A stretch of DNA of 64,000 nt from Cordylochernes scorpioides (Eukaryota > Arthropoda > Arachnida > Pseudoscorpiones > Chernetidae): NCBI GenBank assembly GCA_030710605.1, contig CP092881.1, forward strand, positions 74,973,222 through 75,037,221, read 5' to 3'. Made by a program: the position numbers and the translations under genes. How positions within the stretch are numbered: position 1 is the stretch's first letter; each line of letters opens with the position of its first letter. Positions 24,240-35,640 of the stretch are shown here, piece by piece. A model generated the notes under the pieces. That model did not search any database and was not told where the DNA came from. It was given only the letters and a program-made list of their open reading frames with translations.

Positions 24240-25160
24240 CAAAATGCCCCCTCATGCCTCAATACACCTACGTCATATTTTTCTCCAATTGTCGAAACAG
24301 GAGATGAAATCACATTTTAGGAGGTTGCCTTCTATTCAGCTTGTATCATATCAACGTTGTTAAATATACTTCCGCTTAACTTCATTTTCAATTTAGGATA
24401 GAGGAAAAAGTCATTGGAGGCTAAGTCAGGGGAATAGGGTGAACGAGGGAGCTGTGTGGTTTATTTCTTGGCAAAGAACTTCAAAACAATTTGTGCTGTG
24501 TGCGCATTATCGACGTGAAGCATCCAGTCTTTGTTTTGACATCTTTCAGGTCTTTTCAGGCGCACTGCCTTCCTCAAACGCTTCATTATCCCCAAATAAA
24601 CCTTAACTTCAAAAGGAATAAATTCATGGTGAACTAAACCGTTAATATAGAAAATTCTAACAAGCAATGCCTTGACTTAAGTTTGCAAACCTTTCCTTTT
24701 TGGGCTTCGGTTCCACTCTTTCAATCCATTGGCTGGATTGACGTTTGGTTTCCGGATCATACTGATACACCCATGTCTTATCCCCGGTAATGCTTTTTGA
24801 CTCTACTCTGGATCAATCCGATCATGTTTGGCAGGCTTCCATTCTCCTTTTGTTACTTCAGTAGAATCCGGGGAACAAACTATGAAGACACCCGGATCTT
24901 ATCCAAATCTTTTGTTATTATTTGATAGAAATATTTCTGGTAGCTTTGATTAATTAATTTATTTTGAGCTTGATTTCCTCGCAACCTAATGTTCTTGGAC
25001 GCCCAGTATGTTTATCATCGTTTATCTGTTCCCGACCTTTTTGGAAGTGTGAAAATCATTCAAAAGTTCTTGAACGGAATAAAGTAGCATTGCCAAAAAT
25101 TCTTCAATTAATTCATGTCTTCAGTTTAATTCAAAGAAACACTTAAATCAGATCATCTGA
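24240..25160 (-). pseudogene. mariner transposase relic, different lineage
   Basis: On the minus strand, fragments of a mariner transposase are readable in several frames. The N-terminal part near 25150-24970 has KGREQINDDKHTGRPR. The centre includes NPANGLKEWN. At 24667-24461 there is an open piece with LVHHEFIPFEVKVY, RLRKAVRLKRPE and the second catalytic Asp in MLHVDNAHTAQ. After a stop comes the third Asp in SPYSPDLASNDFF. The residues differ clearly from the nested mariner at 16.5 kb, so this is another subfamily (SETMAR/cecropia-like). It is thoroughly broken. Confidence 0.8.
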
Positions 25161-26165
25161 TCTTCAAAATCGTCCATTTTAAAATTAGAAATACGAACTG
25201 TATAAAGGAGTTTTGTGATTTTTTTTTAAATCGGCGCGCGGGTCCGCCACGAAACTTGTGTTTTTAGTCAGGTTTAATAAAATCTCCAGCATTTAACTTT
25301 GTATAAAACCTTTTCTCTAGCTTTTTTATATTTTATCTCAACCAGTCTTAGAAATTAATAAACGCAACTTGTCTATATTATAAATAATAATACATTTAAC
25401 GAATTACTTATTTATTCATTCATTTTCATTTCCTTTTTTTTTTATAGATACAAACGTGGGCCGCGCGCATGATTATAAAAGTTGCATAGAACTTTCTTAG
25501 AGTACTTTACCTTGTTTAGTAGGTATGCAAATTCTATTAAGAAAACTTTCCTAGAGCAAATGACTATGAAGCAAGTATGCAAATTTTATTAAGAAAACCG
25601 TAGGCGTCCTATTGACTGGCGATACCGTGGGAGGAATCGACTTTTGTGACTTGTTTTACGACTCCGACCTGCGCTATCCAATAGTTTGTCCTTATACACA
25701 TCAACCAACCTCTGTCTGTTCCTTGGTCTCTGGTCAAATTTCTCAGTCTGTTTATTCTACGAACTATATTCCGGATATTTGATATATTTGAAATTGAGTA
25801 TAAATATCAGGTCTCGAGAGAAAAGTATATTTTCATTATCCTTTCATACCTCTCCCTGGAGATCATTTTACTCAATACAGGGGATTATTATTTTGTGAAC
25901 ATTTCAAATAGTAATTTATTCAATGAAAATCAAGTTTATAAGTAGTTGGAAAAGTTGTCATAGATAAAGTGTCACAGGAGCAGTACGAATATTGGCCAAA
26001 TATATAATGCATGTTAATCAACGCTCAGAGACTCAATTTTTTATTCGAATAATTTGCACAAAATTTCGTAAATATGTAAATATAAAAATAAAGAAGCCTC
26101 GTTTGGGTGAAAATGCACCAATCCGAAGAAGTGATAAGGCACAATTTGGATTATAGATTGGAAAT

Positions 26166-26280
26166 ACAAAGTAATAAGACCAAATCCAAATAAATAAATA
26201 GTGTGTGACGCTTAGGTAACAACGCTGTTACCGAAATGTCACACACTATTTATTCAGATTTTATCTTATTACCTTGTTTT
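26166..26280. repeat. Foldback with hammerhead-like geometry
   Basis: The arms 'gtaataagaccaaatccaaa' and 'agattttatcttattacctt' pair. Inside them ATAGTGTGT pairs with ACACACTAT, and then GGTAAC pairs with GTTACC, directly followed by GAAATGTC. The order of stems and the GAAA are hammerhead-like, but the CTGANGA core is absent, so I call it only a foldback. Related sequence is at 34324-34420. Confidence 0.5.
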
Positions 26281-26548
26281 TTCTAATCCCAAGAAGTATT
26301 TTGCATTGAGCTGGTCTCGTGGAAGAGATAGGTAACCGGTGGTTTGCTCGATGTTTCGAAATGATGTCTTCTGAAGGCTGGGTGAAGGTTACTGCGGAGA
26401 GTTCTGAAGAACAAAACTGATTCTACCAAGGTAGGAATGAAACAGATTTAGATTTTAAATTTACTGGAAGAACATTAATCTATAAAAATGAAGAAACCGC
26501 AGTCTTTGCCAAAATAGGCGACAAACCTAAACGCAATCTATTGACATT

Positions 26549-26772
26549 GTTGTGTCTTTGCTTATTTGTTCTTTGTTGTAGCACAATTTACATAGTTTCA
26601 GTTTAACTCATTGTGGTGCTATAAATAGGACGTAAAGTTGAGATGTCCAGTCCAGAGTCCAGTAGTCTTGTTACTTTAGATGTCTACTGTGGCTGGGCAA
26701 TAAAGAATAATTGTTCAAGTAAAAGAGTCTTTTCATGGCTCAGCGCGACACGGGTTGAAAAGAACTCGGGTT
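26549..26772 (+). promoter_or_regulatory. LTR-like block with TATA box and poly(A) signal
   Basis: A CTATAAATAG box at 26620-26629 is followed about 75 bp later by AATAAA at 26699-26704, the order and spacing of an LTR. I could not fix clear TG/CA ends or a target duplication, so the call as a solo LTR is tentative. Confidence 0.25.
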
Positions 26773-26814
26773 TGTGACAAAGCCACGACACCAGTTCGAA
26801 CAATTTGATAAATC

Positions 26815-26872
26815 GCCCACCTGTAGACCATGGTTTCGGGATAATGGCCCTCGTCAGTTCAGGGCGGTCTTC
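26815..26872 (-). ncRNA. Type I hammerhead ribozyme candidate
   Basis: On the minus strand the core CTGACGA (plus 26851-26857) is followed by stem II GGG/CCC around a 7-nt loop (plus 26838-26850), GAAA (plus 26834-26837), a 3-bp stem III ACC/GGT, and C as the base before the expected cleavage site. All conserved core positions match. Stem I is weaker: CCTG upstream pairs with CAGG downstream, with a mismatch next to the core. It lies in a repeat whose other members are at 7.3 and 49.2 kb. Confidence 0.65.
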
Positions 26873-27020
26873 TATCTACACGGAATCCGAAAGGAATGAA
26901 ATGGAATCCTTACAATCTGCCTAAAAAGTGTTTTCCTGGTGAAATGCATAGACCAATTCTATGGCCACAATAAAGATTGGAGTTTCCCCCCTTGAAAGAG
27001 CTTATCTAGTTGGAAAGAAA

Positions 27021-27785
27021 CGTTGATTTAACTTGTTCCATAATATTTGGTCAGCCCATCTCCTAGAAATCTAGAAAAGCCAACCACGAACGCGTTTCGG
27101 GCTGTTGAACCTAGTCAACGTGGTGCAAGCTGTACCTTTACAACCAAATATTTGTTCCTAGAGGCTTCCTGAGAAATTAAGAAATTGGGGTTTTAAACCC
27201 AAATTTGCGTAATACGCTGAACATGTGCAAAAATGAGATAAAACTGTTGTCCACTATATGGCGCTCAACCATTTAAAAAGCTCATGTGAGCTGTCAGGAA
27301 ATGTCTGTTTGTTTCTATTATCAACACCTGATCTATATTTTATATATTTTCTATTATTCCACATGAACAGCTTATTTACGCCGTAAATGTTGCCGTAAAA
27401 ACGCTGAACATGCGACAAGTATATAAAAGATCAAGTGTTGATGTTGCAAACAAAATATCCTGAACGTTCACATGAGCTTTTAAAATGTCCATCTTATTTG
27501 CGCAAGTTTGGCCTTGAATACCCATTTCTTGATTTCTCAGGAAGCCTCTAGGACTATATTTTTAATCGTAGAGGTACAGCCACGCTGACGAGGGGCAACA
27601 GCCTTAAACGCCATTATGATTGATTTCCCTTAATTTATTAAGCAAATAGGTTGGTAAAATATCAGGAAACAAGTTGAGTTAACGGTTAGCTGATTTTTGT
27701 CCCACTAGATGGCGCTCTGCCATCTAAAAATCTCATGTGAGTGGTCAGTATATTCCTATTTTATTTTTAATATCAACACCTGACC
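27021..27785. mobile_element. Hammerhead-bearing foldback element, degenerate, with nested insertion
   Basis: The outer arms (about 27021-27190 and 27530-27785) are divergent relatives of the element at 37272-37798, with the same order: 'cacgaacgcgtttcg', a ribozyme-like segment, an inner AT-rich part, and 'ctagatggcgctctgccatc'. At 27083-27124 (minus) stem I ACCACG/CGTGGT and GAAAC survive but the core is mutated. At 27580 (plus) CTGACGA survives but the GAAA side is mutated. The middle, 27240-27490, holds a second pair of arms, probably a nested relative. Confidence 0.6.
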
Positions 27786-28120
27786 TTTCTATTTTTATTA
27801 TTTTTTAAATATCTATTCAATTAACAACAGCTATTTTTATATTAGTATGTATATTTTAAATATTTGAATAATAAACAGGAAAATTTACTCAGTTATTTTT
27901 CAAAGCGTAAAAACGATGCAGAATATAACATAAACATGGATGTGTGTGTAGAAGTTAGCGATAATATGTATATACGATATCACTTTTTTTTCAATTATTT
28001 AAAAACAACAAATAATTTTAATTAGAAAATCATGCACACACATTAGTTTATTCATAAGTTTAAAGAGCACATCATAGACTGTATTGATCCATCCAATGAT
28101 GAGCTCTACACATCTCTAAC

Positions 28121-28410
28121 AGACACCATCAACAAGCTCTACAAGCTTGATGATATGATTGAGTGGAGATAAGAAAGAAGAAGACACATCCCCAGCAGAC
28201 ACCAGCAACAAGCTCTACAAGCTTGATGATATGATTGAGTGGAGATAAGAAAGAAGAAGACACATCCCCAGCAGACACCATCAACAAGTTCTACAAGCTT
28301 GATGATATGATTGAGTGGAGATAATAAAGAAGACTCATCCCCAGCAGACACCATCAACAATCTCTACAAGCTTGATGATATGATTGAGTGGAGATAAGAA
28401 AGAAGTAGAT
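28121..28410. repeat. 76-bp minisatellite, about four units
   Basis: Units start with 'agacaccatcaacaagctct' at 28121, 28197, 28273 and 28346, spaced 76, 76 and 73 bp. Each contains 'aagcttgatgatatgattga' and an AG-rich segment. A diverged partial unit may precede it. The minus-strand frame across it is repetitive and not supported as a gene. Confidence 0.9.
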
Positions 28411-29522
28411 CAGTTTACACTTTATATTCATAGTGTCCGCTACAGATCTCATGGAACAAAGCCTGTCCTAGCTGCTGTGAGCCCGGAGCCACTCGTCAAT
28501 TCACCACCAGAGCTGGTGTTCGACCCAAGTTCGCCAGTAGATGGCGCTCAGATAGAGCGCCACTTTGATTCGACTTTTCTTATTCAAAGCTTTCATTTAA
28601 CTTTCTTACATTTTTGTTTGTCCCCAAATCTTCAAATTGATTTTTAACATACTTGCAGAGCACCTAGCAACATTTGTTACACATGTTTAAACCTAATAAA
28701 TACAAGTAGAAACAATTTCAAACTTTATGTGAAACATTCTGAAATACTTCCAGACCAAAAACAAACAAGCTCGATAGATCTAACAATAACAATGTAGAAA
28801 TATTAAACTTCCGGAGATTCGTAAAACCATTTGTTTAATCAGTGCCCAGCTTTCAGGTAAGAAATCCCTTCTACAGGAGGAACACTCTGAAACAAATCGC
28901 CAATCTGGCTAGAATTTGATATCAAATACATAGAGGTTGTTTATGTGAAGGCAGATTTATGCCGACTTCAGAGGCGTAATCTTTATTTGGAGATTACGGG
29001 GTGGGTTCAGGGAATAGTATATTATAAATTTCCGGAATGTCTATTCTCTTTTGTTAATGCTATTGTTAATTACTGGATAAAATGAAGTCTATGGTAGGTC
29101 TCTGTTGTTTATTGGAAATGTTGGAGTAAGGGGTCTTTTCGGTTATGATAAATAGAGGAAATGGCCTTTTTCTTTTAAATGATATTTTAATGTTTGCTCT
29201 CTTGATTCTCGATATTTCGTTTATGTTGCTTGGATATTCTTATATTTAAATGTCTTCCACAATTTATAAATTATTGTACATATATATTAATATTTTAAAA
29301 ATAAGGCCTATTTTGGATTTTAATACGATTATTTATTAATCCGATATTTCGATGGATCAATCTTCCATCTTTTACGAGGTGTTTTGCCGTGAAGCACGCA
29401 GCAGGTCGCGTGCCCCAGGTGAGCCACTAGACGTCTTCCAAGCTTATTGGGCAATAAACCATCTAATATATACATTCTAAACAGAGTAAATATAATCAAA
29501 AGAAAAAGTGATATATGTAAAT

Positions 29523-30452
29523 CAATTGAAAAAGCCCTGTACGATTTATAAATGAATAAAACAAAGCATCAAGGGCTGCGTATCTTTATTAGAACAAATA
29601 TATACGAGATTTATAAACGCAAACTGTTATCCATAATTTGACATCAGCTGGTTATCCCAAAACATTTATTTTAAAACATTTCTATCAGGCACAGGTCACA
29701 TCTAACATGTCAGCACAAAAAAACTAAAATATACAGGCAGAATTTCTACATCCCATATTCCCCGAAATCCATCCACATTTCTAGAACACTAGATAAATAT
29801 GGAATAAAAACCTTTTATAGCAACTCTCCCAACTTATCAGATATCTTAAGAAACCCGATTACAAAAAAACAGGCAAACCGAATATATATCAAGCAGAAAA
29901 TAAGTATTTTATTCTATAGAATGTAATAATTGTAATGCCAAATATGTGGGAGAAACGGGAAGAAAATTACATAATAGAATCATTGAACACAGAAGAAACA
30001 TAAACAGAAATGACCCATTATCATTAATAGTACAGCACTCCAATTCAACAGGACACACATTTAACTTAAATGAACCTAAAGTGCATTACCACAATATCAA
30101 TAACAAATATCAAAGATTAATAATTGAAGCAATAGTGTCCAAACAATATAGCAGTATAAATCGCAGAATTGATTTACCAGAAGCATATAATTCAATAGAC
30201 TTAAATAAAATAAGATAAAACAAATTCATTCACAGTATATGATATCACATGTCTGATGGGATACCTTGCAAGTTGATATGCACGTGTATCGTGGATATGC
30301 ACGTTAAATTTATATATAAATCTTATTTCAAACTAGTTGGATTATTGTTTCATTAATTCATGTAGAAGGGCGTATGTGCCCGAAAGCTCGTATATATTTG
30401 TTCTAATAAAGATACGCAGCCCTTGATGCTTTGTTTTATTCATTTATATATG
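29523..30452 (+). mobile_element. Second Penelope-like element nested in the left arm
   Basis: Its own inverted arms are 29552-29611 and 30388-30445 ('gcatcaagggctgcgtatct' and its complement). The outer element's arm is continuous when this piece is removed, as seen from its intact right arm. It contains a GIY-YIG fragment and, near its right arm, the motif AGGGC...GCCC GAAAGCTC at 30367-30389. Confidence 0.7.
29787..30218 (+). pseudogene. Penelope-like C-terminal RT edge and GIY-YIG endonuclease fragment
   Basis: Broken frames first give GIKTFYSNSPNLSDILRNP, typical of the region between reverse transcriptase and endonuclease in Penelope-like proteins. Then follows ECNNCNAKYVGETGRKLHNR with the CX2C pair and the YVGETGR core of the GIY-YIG nuclease, ending at the stop at 30218. 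The GIY half and the reverse transcriptase are missing. The sequence differs from the outer fragment at 30626, so these are two lineages. Confidence 0.8.
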
Positions 30453-30625
30453 TTAATAACTATTGAAAATTAAGAGATATCGAATTAATTAAACAAATAA
30501 AATATCATAAAAATTGAAATAACTGTGAAATAAATATACAAATAATAGTAATAAATATCCGATTAAAAATGAAATAAAACATGTAAATAGCATAATCATC
30601 TAATATTACAACCAGATATCAACCC

Positions 30626-31006
30626 AACCAGAATTTAAGAAGCATCTTCCGTCACCCTGATACAAAACAAATCTACAAGCCAGAAGATAGAGCGAATGTG
30701 GTTTATAAAATACCATGCAAATCCTGCCAGGCAATATACATAGGAGAAACCAGCAAACCTTTATCTGAAAGAATTAACCAACACAAATCCGCACTAAAGC
30801 ACCATAACCCGACATCCCTACTGATAGATCATGCATTCAACAATAGTCACACTCCAGACTTCGATCACACATCTATAATGCATCAAAACATCAAAGAAAA
30901 ACATTGCCGTTTATTTTTAGAAAGCTGGAGCTCATTAGAAAATAAAAATAGTATCAATAGAAAGATTGACTTGCCAGATGTATATACTCAGTTTAGAACC
31001 TCTTAG
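30626..31006 (+). pseudogene. Penelope-like GIY-YIG endonuclease fragment (outer element)
   Basis: An open frame of 127 codons covers VVYKIPCKSCQAIYIGETSK (GIY-YIG core, with the CX2C pair before it) followed by LSERINQHKSALKHH and a conserved C-terminal NSINRKIDLPDVYTQF. The reverse transcriptase is absent, so this is a 5'-truncated remnant, although the remaining frame is intact. Confidence 0.85.
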
Positions 31007-31202
31007 ATGATTATGATATTTACATGTTTATTTCATTTTTAATCGGATATTTATTACTATTATTTGTATATTTATTTCACAGTTATTTCAATTTTTATGA
31101 TATTTTATTTGTTTAATTAATTCGATATCTCTTAATTTTCAATAGTTATTTACATATATCACTTTTTTCTTTTGATTATATTCACTCTTTTTAGAATGTA
31201 TA

Positions 31203-31263
31203 TTTTTTTATTTATTTAAGTAACCCAGGTTCCTGGAGCGTACAGAAGTCGCCAACTACCCGG
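31203..31263 (-). mobile_element. 61-bp SINE-like insert with 11-bp target duplication
   Basis: TAGAATGTATA stands on both sides (31192-31202 and 31264-31274). The insert on the minus strand is 'ccgggtagttggcgacttct' through 'ccaggaacctgggttactta', ending in an A-rich tail. The left arm of the host element has the uninterrupted sequence. A short 5'-truncated retroposed SINE fits; I cannot name the family. Confidence 0.7.
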
Positions 31264-31510
31264 TAGAATGTATATATTAGATGGTTTATCGCCCAATAAG
31301 CTTGGAAGACGTCTAGTAGCTCACCTGGAGCACGCGACCTGCTGCGTGCTTCACGGCAAAACACCTCGTAAAAGATGGAAAATTGATCCATCGAAATATC
31401 GGATTAATAAATAATCGTATTAAAATCCAAAATAGGCCTTATTTTTAAAATATAAATGCATTATGGATTTCTCTATATTCAGAATATATATTAATATCTA
31501 AAAATAATAA

Positions 31511-31640
31511 AAGCATATCCTGACCAGGAGCATATGTGCTTTTTTGATGGCAGAGCGCCATCTAGTGGAACAGAAATCCACTAAATATTGATTTAACCTG
31601 TTCCTGATATTTCATTATTTTTAATATCAACACCTGACCC
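31511..31640 (-). mobile_element. Single arm of the hammerhead-bearing foldback family
   Basis: The segment carries 'atcctgaccaggagcatatg', 'gagcgccatctagtgg' and ends 'aatatcaacacctgaccc'. It matches one arm of the element at 37272-37798 but lacks the ribozyme segment. Confidence 0.6.
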
Positions 31641-32372
31641 TTTTATATTTTTCGATATTTTTATATATATATATATAATATCTAGAGTATAAGAACATCT
31701 ATTACTGCAGTGTTTGGGTGCTGAAAATTAACTTATGGTGAGTGCAGATGTTTTAATTTGAAAGGGGAATTTAAAAGATTGTTAAATGAGTAGTTAGAAA
31801 GTTGTAGTTTAACGAAGTATTCAGGTCAATTAGAAGTGTAAATATCGTTAAAATCTTCTGGAGGATGGAGGCCGTTAATTGGCTCCTGCAACGGTGCGGG
31901 AACGCTGATTGGTTGGTGGGTTTTCTGACATTTGGATTGGGAAGGCGATCTGGAGGTGCGATACCTCCCCGGTGTAATATTGTTTCGTGCCGTTGTCTCT
32001 GGTTGGGTCTATTTCTACAAACTGCGTTGGGGGAAATAATTTCCAATTCTATATACAGTTACGAGCATCATTCCTCATCTCCTAATCATTCAGTCATCAG
32101 TCAGTTTTCATATCTGTCACCGTTTGCTTTTTTTTTTGAATGGCGCCCTCCTATTGGTTGGCTACGGTCACGCCACCTTTGCCCCCCCATATTTCGTCTT
32201 TGTAACTATTGTGTTGGAACGGGTCGCTCCCTAAATAAATGCATATATTAGATAATAACCAAATGTAATCCTCTCTTTCTTTTTCCAGTAAGAGACGCCT
32301 ACGGAAGCCAACAGTACATAGACAGATAAAGCACATAGGCTATAGTTATTAACTAACATATGCAATTATTTA
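31641..32372. other. Unassigned, partly GC-rich sequence
   Basis: I see no recognised gene. Locally GC-rich stretches ('ggtgcgatacctccccggtg', 'cacctttgcccccccatatt') and an AATAAA near 32234 would fit an old LTR or captured gene piece next to the Helitron 3' end at 32373. Open frames on both strands overlap and show no domain. Confidence 0.3.
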
Positions 32373-32461
32373 AGGCGCCAATTTATAATTGTAACAAATA
32401 GTATTTGAATCAAAACATTCAATCGGGTAAAACACGGGCGTTGCCCGGGTCATTCGGCTAG
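32373..32461 (+). mobile_element. Helitron subfamily 2, 3' end only
   Basis: The sequence from 'ggcgccaatttataattg' to 'cattcggCTAG' and then T matches the terminal 90 bp of the Helitrons at 15665 and 56741. The hairpin 'cgggcgttgcccg' is intact. I could not identify the 5' end. Confidence 0.75.
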
Positions 32462-34323
32462 TATGATATATGGACCTGTAAAATAGAAAACTAATTTTTC
32501 TTTGTTCAGGTAATGGTGTGCCTTGAACAAAACAAAATCTCCTATTTTAAAATGTTTTTATTTTTTATTTTTGTGTGCTATTATACTCTAGTTTTTTTCC
32601 ATAATAAACTGGTGTTGTGTCATTCGTTATCAACAATTCTACGTTTTGTACTGCTTTGTTTATTTTTAATACATTTTAAAGGGAGAGGTGTCACTGTTGG
32701 TGCATAAATATCATCCTCCCGCAATTTATATACATACTTATACTAGGACAAAAAAGGCATATCCTGACCGATTATAAGACCATTTTAGACGGCACAGAGC
32801 GTATTTTATATATTTAACATATACAATGGTGTACATAGGAATGTTTTACATAGAAACAAAAAGAAACACCAAGCCTGATGTAACTTCAAGATGGCGTTCA
32901 ATAAAAATACCCCGGAAAGGGCACGACACCCAGGAAGGTCATATAACAGGTCGTTGACATTGTCCAAGCAACTCAGGGAGAATATAAACATATTCGGCCA
33001 TGCCTGTCTTTGATTGGACAACTAACTACACTCTCTGGATTCTATCGCAGCCCTGTAGAAAGCGGCTGTTTACAAGACAGGGCAGGCGGAGTAGTAGATG
33101 CCATTAGGTCGCCATGTTGCCAGCAGTCCCAGGATTCCCCCTTAGTCCACCTCACCTTCCCGGGTGCTGCCCCCCCCCCCCCTAAACCGAAGTAACCATG
33201 CTCCTATGTGTGTGTTTTCCTTCAGGCAAGTTCGCCTCCATTCTGACCCATGACTGAAAATTTATGGAGATATATATATAGTATATTTTAAACTGTATAA
33301 TAATGACACTTTTAGTATATTTCACATATCTTCCAATTAGTTAGAGCCGATACTTTATAAGATTATACTCTCCTATTAAAATGTACACTGTTCCTATATG
33401 TTACCACCCCCATATATTTTATATAAGCTATATCTTTATTAATATAACCTGTACACCCTTATTTGTATTTAAACTAAAAATGATGACGACAAAAAAAAAA
33501 AAGCCAGAGTGGTCAGCTGGTGACAGCTGGGGGCAGAGAGAGAGAGGAAATAGCCATCGCCCAGATGGAGTCCCCTCCAGGGCTTTTTATAGACGACCCC
33601 TGCCAACAGGACAGGTTTTAGCAGGGGGTCAGCGCGAGTATGTTCTACAGGGTGTCTATCGGCAGACTGCTTCTATCTCTCTCGGTCTCTCTCTCCATGT
33701 CTCGTTGTTAGAAATCCAGGTTTGTGTCATGGCCTCGACCTCTGTCCCTTGGGCTCTCTTCGATCACTCTCGGTACTAACATCTAGCCCTGCCTCTGCTT
33801 CTTGTTGTCCGCGTGTGGGAAGAACATCAACACTCGCCTTTATCCATACGTCGACAGGATCATTTGCAACAATATTACATATACATTCTCTTTTATTATA
33901 TAACATATACATTCTACAATATTTATATATTTATAATCAATCGGCCTCTTCCGGATATTGTTGAGATTAGACAAAATGTTCTATCTATGTTTCCGTCTTA
34001 TACAATTAAGTGAATGTATCAGTAAAAGCTTTTATGTTTATTCATAGAGAGCACCGACTGATTTAATCAATCTATCCATAATTGAATCACTGGGGATATT
34101 TCCAAAGATACCCGACTTGTGATACCTCGGGGTTCTTGATTTCTAGTAATCTGAGACTTACTTCTACATATAGGATCGCAGGAATTTTGATGTAAGATAG
34201 ATTTTAAAACTGTACAAAAAACTTTTGTGTTTCTCAATTTGCGGGAAATACGTCTGGCCCACCAGCTTTATAAATATATATATGTGTGTATATATATTAG
34301 TAAATTAATTTATAAATTATAAT
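32462..34323. other. No supported gene; scattered GC-rich and simple sequence
   Basis: The region holds AT-rich DNA, a 55-bp piece of the foldback family near 32749, a GC-rich stretch at 33040-33190 and (GA)n-rich sequence near 33530. Short open frames occur, but none shows a domain or clear splice structure that I can defend. Confidence 0.4.
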
Positions 34324-34420
34324 ACACAATTTGGATTATAGATTATAAACACAAGGTAATAAGACCAAATAAAAGAAATAGTGTGCAATGTTTTGGATTT
34401 GGCCTTATTACCTTGGGTAC
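34324..34420. repeat. Small foldback related to 26166-26280
   Basis: The arms 'aaggtaataagaccaaat' and 'atttggccttattacctt' pair around 'agtgtgcaatgttttgg'. The GAAA and stem II of the 26.2-kb relative are lost. Confidence 0.55.
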
Positions 34421-34510
34421 ATTTATAAATTCAATTGCCATCTATCGATAAAATTTGTAGCATTTCTTTTTGATAATGTGTTTATTTACATACCTATCAT
34501 CAAATATTAT

Positions 34511-34730
34511 CTCTACAGACCTTACTGCAATGATAAAATTTGAACGAGAAGGCCTGGCTCAACAGTAGTGAACCCTATCAGCGGTTTCGTCAAATTAATC
34601 TCTAGACCGCTCTACTATTGTATTGGATTGGTTTGGGCTATACCCTGCATATGGAAGGCAGCTTAGGGGTGTTTAGGGAACCTATGGATATAAGCTTATA
34701 GGTCTGTAGAGGTACATACATAGAATTACA
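34511..34730 (+). mobile_element. Diverged foldback MITE, family 'actgtccttactgcg'
   Basis: Recognisable pieces are 'gaccttactgcaatgataaa', 'ggcctggctcaacag' and 'attgtattggat' in the family order. It is more diverged than the copies in the duplicated blocks. Confidence 0.5.
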
Positions 34731-34940
34731 AGAAATGGCACGTATATATAATACCATTAAGATTAGTTTAAACTATAAATATTTGTTAGCTAATTTAAAA
34801 CATGAGAGGTTTGTTTTCAACCACATAATAGCTATTTGGTAAATAATCAGTTAAAATATTATTGTTATTTATTCTACAACTTTTATGAGAAATTTGCCAA
34901 TAACAATAGAACAAAAATAAAAAGGTCAGATGTTGATGTT

Positions 34941-35236
34941 AAGAACAAAGAAGGCATATCCTGACCACGAGCACATGTGTGTTTTTAGATGGCAGAGCAT
35001 CATCTAGTGGAACAGAAATCAACTAAACATTGATTCAACTTGTTCCCTGATATTTGACCACCCCATTTTTTTATATACCAAGAAAAGCCATCCAAATTTA
35101 TCAAGAATATGGGTTGGCCAAATATCAGGGAACAGGCTAATTCAACATGTAGTTGATTTCTGTTCCACTAGATGGCGCTCTGACATCTAAAAAGCACATG
35201 TTCTCGTGGTCAGGATATGTCTTTTTTGTTTTTAAT
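34941..35236. mobile_element. Foldback element, short form without ribozyme
   Basis: The arms start 'aaggcatatcctgaccacga' and end with its complement near 35220. Both arms contain the 'atctagtggaacag' segment, and the right arm has CCACTAGATGGCGCT at 35165-35179. The central ribozyme region of the 37-kb relative is missing. Confidence 0.7.
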
Positions 35237-35364
35237 ATATATTATATTATTAAAATATTTGATATGTATTAATATTATAAATTTGATATATATTATAATA
35301 TATATATATATATATATATATGTTGAAAATCGAGAAATCCATTTTGCATACATTATAAGTAGGG

Positions 35365-35576
35365 TATATTTTGGATCAAATATATTTAGTGAAAAACAAA
35401 ATTCGACGAGGCTGCTCGCCTATCTTCTTCTAGGAAATCAAACCCCTTGTAAGCCCATCATCCGTGTAATGCACGGTAGTGCTGACGTGGGGTTTGATTT
35501 CCTAGAAGTTGGCCTCGTGGAAATATCGATTCTTTTTTAAAATAAATATATTTGTTCCAAAATATATTCCCTCCTT
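35365..35576. repeat. Foldback of another family
   Basis: An inner pair of about 19 bp ('ttctaggaaatcaaacccc' and its complement) and an outer pair ('tattttggatcaaatatat' against 'aaatatatttgttccaaaa') surround a loop of about 45 nt. No coding is seen. Confidence 0.65.
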
Positions 35577-35640
35577 CTAATATATATTTATATTTATTAT
35601 ATTAAAGTCCCTGCTTTTACACATTGACTAAATCAATAAA

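Larger units (their letters stand above)
29291..31452 (+). mobile_element. Penelope-like element with long inverted arms
   Basis: A left arm (29291-29522, continued at 30453-30610) is the reverse complement of a right arm (31010-31452). Between them lies a GIY-YIG endonuclease fragment (30626-31006). The left arm is interrupted by a second Penelope-like element (29523-30452), and the right arm by a 61-bp insert (31203-31263). Both arms end in the motif GATGG...CCATC GAAATATC, which resembles the 3' half of a hammerhead. Inverted terminal arms and a GIY-YIG domain are features of Penelope-like elements. No reverse transcriptase is left. Confidence 0.75.

Noticed and set aside
26166..26280. Functional hammerhead at 26.2 kb
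   Set aside because: Stems I and II and the GAAA fit, but the CTGANGA core is absent.
33010..33256. Possible exon with a 'ttttccttcag' acceptor near 33226
   Set aside because: Only about ten codons follow before a stop, and I recognise no family or partner exon.
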